Assembly (NCBI GenBank): GCA_046760705.1
Contig: JBHIER010000054.1
Coordinates: 1 to 11,883, forward strand
Length of the DNA stretch: 11,883 bases
Origin: JBHIER01 sp046760705 [NCBI: bacterium]
GTDB taxonomy: Bacteria; JBHIER01; G020348925
Reading direction: 5' to 3'
Positions 6,360 to 11,883 of this stretch are shown in pieces. How positions within the stretch are numbered: position 1 is the stretch's first letter; each line of letters opens with the position of its first letter. The translations under genes were made by a program, and so were the position numbers. The notes beneath the pieces are model-generated. The model was not told the DNA's origin and searched no databases. It saw only the letters and a program-made list of their open reading frames with translations.

Positions 6360-6856
6360 AGCCGTTAATGGGATCAACAATGGCTATTTTCGACGACCGT
6401 CTCGAGATCTGGAGCGAAGCAACCCTGCCCTCTGGGCTGAAACCCGAAGACCTCAAGCGGGAGCATCCATCCAGGCCCCGCAATCCGCTGATCAGCAAAG
6501 CCTTCTACCTGCGCGGCGTCATCGAGCGGTGGGGCATGGGCACGCTGAATATCATTGACTGGTGCACTGAGAACGGGAATCCTGCCCCGAAGTGGTCTGA
6601 GCACGCAGGCTCGGTGTTCGTGACCTTCTTTCCGGCTGTAACTGAGGAAGTCGGGACCAAGTTGGGACTAAGTCAGGACCAAGTGAAAATCCTGCATACC
6701 CTGTTTGAAGAAAAGAGGATAAAGGAGTTGATGGCGGCCTTGAGACGAAAGAACAGAACCAAGTTTAGGGACTAAGTCTTGACCCCTCTTTTGGAAGCAG
6801 GGCTTATCGAGATGACCATCCCGGACAAGCCCCGAAGCAGCAAGCAGTGGCTATGA
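6356..6856 (+). pseudogene. Remnant of AlbA/GHKL ATP-binding protein, premature stop
   Basis: The frame starting at ATG 6356 (ATGA overlap with fic) ends at TAA 6773-6775 after 139 codons. In the same frame it continues sensibly to TGA 6854-6856 (VLTPLLEAGLIEMTIPDKP, then RSSKQWL). The visible part is the C-terminal half of the HATPase_c_4 (RecG-C-like) ATP-binding domain, with FDDRLEIWS, LPSGLKPEDLKREHPSRPRNP and GVIERWGMGT, followed by a winged-helix region. Missing are the AlbA_2 DNA-binding domain and the E..N..HRDY part of the ATP site, so it cannot bind ATP normally. The read-through tail LLEAGLIEMTIPDKPRSSK matches the usual end of this family as I remember it, so the TAA most simply arose by a point mutation of a sense codon such as CAA. 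It is a pseudogene by both 5' deletion and nonsense mutation. Confidence 0.75.
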
Positions 6857-7104
6857 TTATTTGCTCTTACTGTACAGAGCAAGAGTCACGGGGCATAAGG
6901 AGGGACGCACATTGATCTATTCAACGACGAAACTGCAAACGGAGTGAACTTGAGAGTTGGAAGCCTGAAAGCGAGAATGTGAAGCAATGCCTCAATTCGC
7001 AATGAAAGGTTTGACCCCTCCCATTTATTTGGAAAGGCGATGCCGGAATCGAGCCGCACAGGTGGTATTTTCCAAAAAAATCATGCACGGGAGAGGGTGG
7101 CGAC
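6857..7104. other. Intergenic region before the methyltransferase
   Basis: No convincing gene is visible in these 248 bases. There is a 7-bp inverted repeat, TTGCTCT at 6861-6867 against AGAGCAA at 6876-6882, with an 8-nt loop and no T-run. A Shine-Dalgarno-like AAGGAGGG at 6898-6905 leads only to very short frames. A TTGACCCCTC motif lies at 7011-7020. No good promoter pair could be placed, although the promoter of the downstream two-gene unit should lie here. Confidence 0.4.
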
Positions 7105-9939
7105 ATGAATGATACGGCGATCCCCGCAGAACAGATTCACAGTGTGAATTCATTAAAGGATCTCGTTGGGTTCATAAGTGGGCTTGGGTATGATACCAAA
7201 CTCCAATCCATATATATTCCTGACCTGGGCCTTCCAGAAAGCGCTCAGAACCTTATGCAGGAGTCTTTCCTGCTGGCCGATTATGATCGCAACTTTCAGA
7301 TCTACTTCATAAGGCCTTCCTCTATGCGCCGGACCGATTTCCGCACCGTCCTCGAACCCTTCTACCGCCGTTATCCGCAGGGGAATTATCTTTTTGTGTT
7401 TACGACTGACTGGGAGGAGATTGCCTTCGTGAGCCCGGAACGGGTAGCAATAGAGCCTGGCAAAACAAAATTGCGATTCAGGATTCTCTTCGTTGATCGT
7501 AGTAACGTGTATCATACCGACCTCGAAGTTCTGAACAGCATCGCCATCCTTCCCACTGAACAAAGAGCTGAGTTGATCTGGCAAAAGCATCTGGAAGCAT
7601 TCAATGTTGAGCGCGTCACCAAAGAGTTCTTCGAGGCATACAAATCGGCTTTAAACTTTATAAAAGGGGAGTTGTTATCGCAGAATAAAGCCCCATACCA
7701 GAAGGTACACAGCTTTGCCCAGCAACTCCTTTCACGCATAATGTTCCTTTATTTCGTTCAGAAAAAGGGATGGCTGAAGTGGAAGGATTACATTCAGGAC
7801 AAACGGTACATAAAGAATCTATGGGAGAAGTATAAAAAGTATGCCAAGAAGAGGGACTCCTTTTATTCCGATTGGCTATGTTGTCTGTTCTTCTACGCAT
7901 TGAACGGCCCGGGAAGACATGCTTACATCAGGGATTTTAATATTCCAGATGGGATAAAAGAGTCCTTTATCATCATGCCTTTCCTGAACGGAGGACTCTT
8001 CGCCGAAAATGAGCTGGACAAGATAGGATTTGAAGTCCCAGATAAGGTCTTTGAGCTATTGTTTGAAATGGACCCTCTCAATAAAAAGAGAGGATTCCTC
8101 GAGCGATATAACTTCACCATCCGTGAAGATACCCCCCTTGACGTAGAGGTGGCCGTAGATCCTGAGATGCTGGGCAAGGTGTATGAGTCCCTCATTTCTG
8201 AGGAAGAAAGGGGTAAAGCAGGAATTTTCTATACCCCACGCATTGAGATTGACTACATGTGTAGGCTATCTCTAACAGAGTATCTTCATGACACCACCGG
8301 GATTCCCAAACAAGCTTTGATTCAATTCGTTTTCGAGCCTTCTGAGGATAGTAATCTGCCCGGTGACCAGCTCAGAAAAGTTGAATCGGCACTGGACAAG
8401 GTCCGAATTGTAGACCCGGCGGTTGGTTCAGCATCTTTTCTGGTCGGCATGATGAATGTGCTTACTGAGCTTCATAGATGCATCAACAAAAGATTTGACC
8501 GAGAAGTCAACGAATTTGATCTCAAAAGCCAAGTCATTCGTGAGAACCTGTACGGTGTGGATGTGAAAGATTGGGCGGTGATGGTGGGAGAACTCAGGCT
8601 GTGGCTCTCTCTTATTATTGAGACTGAAGAGAAAGAGCTTATCGAAAGGACGGCCAGTATCTACCAACACCCGCTCCTTCCAAACCTTACCTTCAAGATG
8701 CGGCAGGGGGACAGCTTAGTGGAAGAGATCGCTGGAGTTCCTTTGTCTTTGCGGGGAAAGTTTAAACACATTCCTGAAAAAGCGAAGGGAAGAATCACCG
8801 GGCTAATAGATAAGAAAGCGAGTTATTTCGGAAGCAGAAGTGCCGATCTGAGTGAGAAAGAAAGAATTGAAGCTCTGGAGAACGAGCTTTTCAGCGATAT
8901 TATTGGGGACGAGACCCAAAGATTAGAGAGGGAAATTGAGAAGTTGGAGGAGCAAATCCGTCGCCCAGCAGAGCAGATGGAGCTGATAAAAATCACTCCA
9001 GAGCAGGAAGACCTCTTCAAAGAAGAAGTGCGAAGGATAAAGGGGAAAACTCAGGAGTTAGAACTGGAAAGGACCAAGCTACATCAAGTCCTAAAGGATA
9101 TTGGAGGTAGGAGAACGAAAGACTATTTCCTCTGGGAGATTGACTTTGCCGAGATTTTTAATGAGAAAGGCGGCTTTGACATCGTGATCGGCAATCCCCC
9201 TTATGTGCGTCAGGAGAAGGTTGCTCCACCGCTTGAAAGGGAGGAAGATCACGATGCAGAAACCTGGCGAGCAAAAAAGAGGGAGTATAAAGAGCGACTT
9301 GAGCGTTCGGTAAAGATGCAGTGGGGGGATTTCATAAGAATAGACAAAAAGAGCGATCTTTATGTCTATTTCTACTACCACGGCCTGGCCCTGCTCCGTC
9401 CCGGTGGAGTCTTCTGTTTCATCAACTCCAACTCCTGGCTCGATGTGGGTTATGGTGCACCTCTGCAGGAGTTTCTTCTGAAAAATTTAGAGCCCCTTTA
9501 TGTTATTGACAATCAGGCCAAGCGCTCCTTCAAGGAATCGGATGTGAATACGGTGATCGTGGCCATAAAGCGACCGGAGAAGCCGGGGGATAACACTATA
9601 CGATTTGTCACCTACAAGAAACCCTTTGACGAATTATTAAGTCCAGACAACCTGATTGAGATTGAACAATCGTCCAAAGTCAATAGCACGGAGGATTATC
9701 GTGTCTTTCCCATAACCAGAAAAGAGCTTCTCAAGGACGGGGTTAATACAGCCGAGAAGGAGACGTTACTCAAAGAGCCGGAGCATCTGCCGTATATCGG
9801 CAGCAAATGGGGCGGAAAATACCTGCGGGCGCCGGATATATTCTTCAAGATTCTGGGAAAGGCAAAGCGATATAAATGCCTTATCTATGGTGATGAGCCC
9901 ATCATCGTGGAGGATATTACAGACTCGATAAAGGAGTAA
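7105..9939 (+). CDS. Eco57I-type (type IIG-like) adenine methyltransferase protein lacking its TRD
   Basis: ATG 7105 follows a GA/G-rich ribosome binding region (GAGGGTGG, 7093-7100). The 944-residue product begins with an alpha/beta region (1-330) of the kind found at the N terminus of large Eco57I-type RM proteins (RRTDFRTVLEPF, GNYLFVFTTDWEEIAFVSP, YHTDLEVL, FAQQLLSRIMFLYFVQKKGWL). No PD-(D/E)xK nuclease motif is certain. MTase motif I is DPAVGSASFL (437-446, with Ala443 where Gly is usual). A charged coiled coil spans about 583-672. The catalytic NPPY is 697-700 (IGNPPYVRQEKV), indicating N6-adenine methylation. After GSKWGGKYLRAPDIFFKILGKAK family members normally enter a target recognition domain (EVRxGxxTGANEFFYL-like). 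Here the protein instead ends about 20 residues later in an unrelated acidic tail, DEPIIVEDITDSIKE. It therefore lacks a visible recognition domain. The AlbA_2 ATPase gene starts 3 nt downstream, so the two are probably co-translated. Confidence 0.85.
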   Translation: MNDTAIPAEQIHSVNSLKDLVGFISGLGYDTKLQSIYIPDLGLPESAQNLMQESFLLADYDRNFQIYFIRPSSMRRTDFRTVLEPFYRRYPQGNYLFVFTTDWEEIAFVSPERVAIEPGKTKLRFRILFVDRSNVYHTDLEVLNSIAILPTEQRAELIWQKHLEAFNVERVTKEFFEAYKSALNFIKGELLSQNKAPYQKVHSFAQQLLSRIMFLYFVQKKGWLKWKDYIQDKRYIKNLWEKYKKYAKKRDSFYSDWLCCLFFYALNGPGRHAYIRDFNIPDGIKESFIIMPFLNGGLFAENELDKIGFEVPDKVFELLFEMDPLNKKRGFLERYNFTIREDTPLDVEVAVDPEMLGKVYESLISEEERGKAGIFYTPRIEIDYMCRLSLTEYLHDTTGIPKQALIQFVFEPSEDSNLPGDQLRKVESALDKVRIVDPAVGSASFLVGMMNVLTELHRCINKRFDREVNEFDLKSQVIRENLYGVDVKDWAVMVGELRLWLSLIIETEEKELIERTASIYQHPLLPNLTFKMRQGDSLVEEIAGVPLSLRGKFKHIPEKAKGRITGLIDKKASYFGSRSADLSEKERIEALENELFSDIIGDETQRLEREIEKLEEQIRRPAEQMELIKITPEQEDLFKEEVRRIKGKTQELELERTKLHQVLKDIGGRRTKDYFLWEIDFAEIFNEKGGFDIVIGNPPYVRQEKVAPPLEREEDHDAETWRAKKREYKERLERSVKMQWGDFIRIDKKSDLYVYFYYHGLALLRPGGVFCFINSNSWLDVGYGAPLQEFLLKNLEPLYVIDNQAKRSFKESDVNTVIVAIKRPEKPGDNTIRFVTYKKPFDELLSPDNLIEIEQSSKVNSTEDYRVFPITRKELLKDGVNTAEKETLLKEPEHLPYIGSKWGGKYLRAPDIFFKILGKAKRYKCLIYGDEPIIVEDITDSIKE

Positions 9940-9942
9940 CCT

Positions 9943-11652
9943 ATGCGCCATTCGCGTGAGGAAATTCTTAAACTTTTAGACAAACTGGATGATTACAGGG
10001 CGCACAAGCTTGAGTCTGAAACCCTGGAGTTCAAGGAGTGGCTTCCAAATAAAAACCGGTTATGCAAGCTCCTCATCGAGTATTCGGTCTGTTTTGCCAA
10101 TCAAAGAGGTGGCACCATCGTCTTAGGGGTAAGGGATAATGTAGTCGGTAAAGACAAAGCCATCACCGGATGTGCAGGATACAACATCCACGAGATCCGC
10201 TCACGAATTTATGAGGCCACCGATCCCAAGATCCTTGTGGATGTGGAAGAAATTTCCCTGGAGGACATGGGTGTTCGGCTCGTGCTGGTTCACATCCCCC
10301 AGGGAGTAGGAGTTCACACCACTACTGATGGAACTGCTAAGATCCGCATCGGCACTGATTGTAAACCCATGATAGGTTCAATGCGGCAGCGGCGTCTGGT
10401 GGAAACAGGTCTGGTGGATATCACGGCCCAGGTTGTTCCTGAACCTCCGCAAAAGGCCCTTGATCCTTTTGAGATCGAACGCCTCAAACGCTTGATTCAA
10501 ACCCAAAACCCCAATTCCCCGCTCCTCAGGCTCCAGGAACCTGAACTTTTAGAGCAGGTGGGGATAGTTCAAAACAACAAACCCACCCTTGCAGGCATTT
10601 TACTTGTGGGGAATGAGGAAGTTATCCAGCACTACCTGTCCTTCCATGAGGTGCAATACCTTCGGATGAGGAGTGAAGTGGAGTACGAACGCCGTGAGAC
10701 TTACACTTGTGGGCTTCTTAAAGCCCTGGAGGAAGTGTACCGAAACATCGAGCTCTACAATCGTATCGTCACCATCCGCATAGGGCTCTTTCACTACGAA
10801 ATTAAAGATTTCCCAGAAGAGACCTATCGGGAAGCAGTCCTCAATGCCGTCCTGCACAGGGATTACTTGAGTCCGGGCTCTGTATTTGTCAAACACTACC
10901 CCAATCGGCTGGAGGTCAGCAATCCAGGCGGATTTATTGCCGGTGTTACACCGGAAAACATCCTCAGGCAAGATTCCCATCCTCGCAACCGGCATTTGGC
11001 GGAGATACTCCGCCGGATCGGGCTGATTGAGAAAGCCGGAATGGGCGTCAAGAGGATGTTCTACCTGCAACTGGCTTGTGGTAAATCTCCACCTGCCTAC
11101 TGGACAGATGGACACTCCGTTCGAGTAACCCTTTACAACGGGACCCTGGATAAGCCCTTCGTGGGCTCCGTCAAGAAACGGGAGAAAGAAGGTCAATCAT
11201 TAGGATTAGAGGAACTCCTTGTTCTTTCGTCCCTGAGACATCAGCGGGAACTATCGCTTCCAGAAGCTGCGTCTCTCCTTCAACTGGATCGGCGGCGGAC
11301 GCAGGAAGTGCTGATGCAAATGGTTCGCTACGGGCTGCTGGAACGCAGTGGTGTGCGCAAAGGGCAGGTCTATCGCCTGAGCGGCGAGGTCTATCGCCTG
11401 AGCGGCGAGGTCTATCGCGAACTCGGTGAATCGGTCGCCTACATCAGGGAGAAGGGGATCGACGTCATGCGTTATGAGGAACTCATCCTAGAATTTGTTC
11501 ACCGTCACGGCAGTATCACCAATCGCCAGGTGCGGGAACTTTTGGGTGTGAATATCGACGCAGCAAAGAGACTTTTAGGCAAGTTAATAAGGGCTGGGCG
11601 CCTGCTCCAGGTAGGTAAAGGGCGAGCCACACATTATGTCACGCCAGATTAA
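9943..11652 (+). CDS. Schlafen AlbA_2 / HATPase_c_4 ATP-binding regulator-like protein
   Basis: ATG 9943 has AAGGAG at 9931-9936 inside the end of the methyltransferase gene (6-nt spacing; 3-nt gap between genes), a sign of translational coupling. The 569-residue product has the full family layout. The AlbA_2 domain (about 23-150) shows SETLEFKEWLP and FANQRGGTIVLGVRDN. A linker follows, with the KPTLAGILLVGNEE segment typical of the family. The GHKL-like ATP-binding domain (about 290-375) shows EETYREAVLNAVLHRDY (N-box and HRDY, 305-308), NRLEVSNPGGF, SHPRNRHLAEILRRIGLIE and KAGMGVKRMF. Two winged-helix regions follow (about 420-480 and 510-567), separated by a short VYRLSGE repeat. These proteins are often annotated as ATP-binding or RecG-C-like transcriptional regulators and frequently sit in restriction and defence loci; their biochemical role is poorly defined. 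Here it is intact and directly paired with the methyltransferase. Confidence 0.87.
   Translation: MRHSREEILKLLDKLDDYRAHKLESETLEFKEWLPNKNRLCKLLIEYSVCFANQRGGTIVLGVRDNVVGKDKAITGCAGYNIHEIRSRIYEATDPKILVDVEEISLEDMGVRLVLVHIPQGVGVHTTTDGTAKIRIGTDCKPMIGSMRQRRLVETGLVDITAQVVPEPPQKALDPFEIERLKRLIQTQNPNSPLLRLQEPELLEQVGIVQNNKPTLAGILLVGNEEVIQHYLSFHEVQYLRMRSEVEYERRETYTCGLLKALEEVYRNIELYNRIVTIRIGLFHYEIKDFPEETYREAVLNAVLHRDYLSPGSVFVKHYPNRLEVSNPGGFIAGVTPENILRQDSHPRNRHLAEILRRIGLIEKAGMGVKRMFYLQLACGKSPPAYWTDGHSVRVTLYNGTLDKPFVGSVKKREKEGQSLGLEELLVLSSLRHQRELSLPEAASLLQLDRRRTQEVLMQMVRYGLLERSGVRKGQVYRLSGEVYRLSGEVYRELGESVAYIREKGIDVMRYEELILEFVHRHGSITNRQVRELLGVNIDAAKRLLGKLIRAGRLLQVGKGRATHYVTPD
11368..11418 (+). repeat. 21-bp tandem repeat coding VYRLSGE
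   Basis: Two identical 21-bp units (11368-11388 and 11389-11409) are followed by the first 9 bp of a third (11410-11418). They encode VYRLSGE twice and then VYR, between the two winged-helix domains of the AlbA_2 protein. The unit length keeps the frame, so copy-number change by slippage would lengthen or shorten the linker without breaking the gene. Confidence 0.9.
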
Positions 11653-11710
11653 TATGACGATTGCCAGATTCAAATCTGGCAGATGCCAGATTTATTCGGG
11701 CGGCCAGATT
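11644..11710. promoter_or_regulatory. Iteron-like array of four CCAGATT repeats
   Basis: CCAGATT occurs at 11644, 11664, 11686 and 11704, with start-to-start spacings of 20, 22 and 18 bp, about two helical turns. The last two copies extend to CCAGATTTAT. One inverted copy (AATCTGG, 11673-11679) forms a perfect palindrome with the second, GCCAGATTCAAATCTGGC (11663-11680), which could also fold as a terminator-like hairpin, though it lacks a T-run. The first copy overlaps the stop of the AlbA_2 gene. Phased repeats just upstream of a new gene suggest a cooperative operator, perhaps for a regulator in this locus (inference). Confidence 0.6.
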
Positions 11711-11777
11711 TATCGTATGCTTAGTTGAGTATTTAATTTTGATTGCCAGCATTTTCAAGGTTCACAAGGAATGAGCC

Positions 11778-11883
11778 ATGAAATTCGCTGAAATCCGAGA
11801 CCGTATCGTGAACAATCCCGGCCTTAATAGCCTGGAGGAGATCAGAAAAGCCGGCTACCGGGTGGTCAAGGAACGGGATGGCG
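11778..11883 (+). CDS. Unknown protein, 3' partial
   Basis: ATG 11778 is preceded by AAGGA at 11766-11770 with 7-nt spacing, and the frame stays open for 35 codons to the window edge. The visible N terminus, MKFAEIRDRIVNNPG and onward to EEIRKAGYRVVKE, is charged and mostly helical, with no signal peptide. I do not recognise a family from this length. It lies 125 nt after the AlbA_2 gene and directly downstream of the CCAGATT array. Confidence 0.6.
   Translation, partial: MKFAEIRDRIVNNPGLNSLEEIRKAGYRVVKERDG

Noticed and set aside
6861-6882. TTGCTCT/AGAGCAA hairpin as a terminator of the remnant genes
   Set aside because: The stem is only 7 bp with an 8-nt loop and no T-run follows.
6898-6983. 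Possible tiny gene after AAGGAGGG at 6898-6905
   Set aside because: Only non-ATG starts with about a dozen to two dozen codons follow; nothing supports a product.
6779-7020. Two TTGACCCCT motifs (6779 and 7011) as a possible repeat pair
   Set aside because: The first lies inside readable coding sequence of the AlbA/GHKL remnant (VLTPLLEAG), so it is explained by the protein. The shared core is only 10 bases.
7105-11652. The methyltransferase and AlbA_2 pair as part of a BREX or DISARM system
   Set aside because: No PglZ, BrxC, BrxL, DrmA or DrmB type gene is in the window, and the methyltransferase N terminus looks more like the Eco57I-type group.
11644-11713. CCAGATT repeats as a CRISPR array
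   Set aside because: Repeats are only 7-10 bases with 11-15 bp between them, far shorter than CRISPR repeats and spacers, and no cas gene is present.

Overview
The window is bacterial, roughly half G+C, and every gene that can be supported reads on the + strand. It holds no rRNA, tRNA or housekeeping marker, so the host cannot be named. The mix of a flavin reductase-like (flavoredoxin-type) protein, an exported protein with GIGT-type repeats, a streptopain-like C10 peptidase and a patchy, decayed defence-type region suits an uncultivated environmental bacterium (inference, low confidence).

Left part (1-2060): the end of a polytopic membrane protein is followed by about 300 bp without a gene that holds three inverted repeats, including a strong 15-bp bulged hairpin at 750-786. 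Next come a small stand-alone caspase/CHAT-like protein (834-1484) and, 15 nt later, a flavin reductase-like protein (1500-2060).

Middle part (2100-5474): an apparent secreted pair. The first gene codes for an exported, repeat-containing surface protein with a conserved C-terminal domain. The second, 15 nt downstream, codes for an exported C10-family cysteine peptidase with an N-terminal propeptide and a short C-terminal tail. The first gene carries a 51-codon in-frame leader with its own strong ribosome binding site, which looks like a leftover from another small gene.

Right part (5538-11883): an eroded and rearranged accessory region. It starts with a Fic protein that has lost its N-terminal regulatory region. 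This overlaps by 4 bp the 3' remnant of an AlbA/GHKL-type ATP-binding protein, itself split by a premature TAA. After about 250 bp comes a tightly coupled pair: a 944-residue Eco57I-type (type IIG-like) adenine methyltransferase protein that ends just where its target recognition domain should begin, and an apparently complete Schlafen-AlbA_2/GHKL ATPase protein that starts 3 nt later. Beyond it lies an array of four CCAGATT repeats spaced about 20 bp apart, just before a gene cut by the window edge.

The most interesting points are the TRD-less methyltransferase coupled to an AlbA_2 ATPase, the minimal CHAT-like protease, the CCAGATT array and the truncated Fic gene whose translation signals favour another frame. 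All family assignments come from reading motifs by eye; no search was run.
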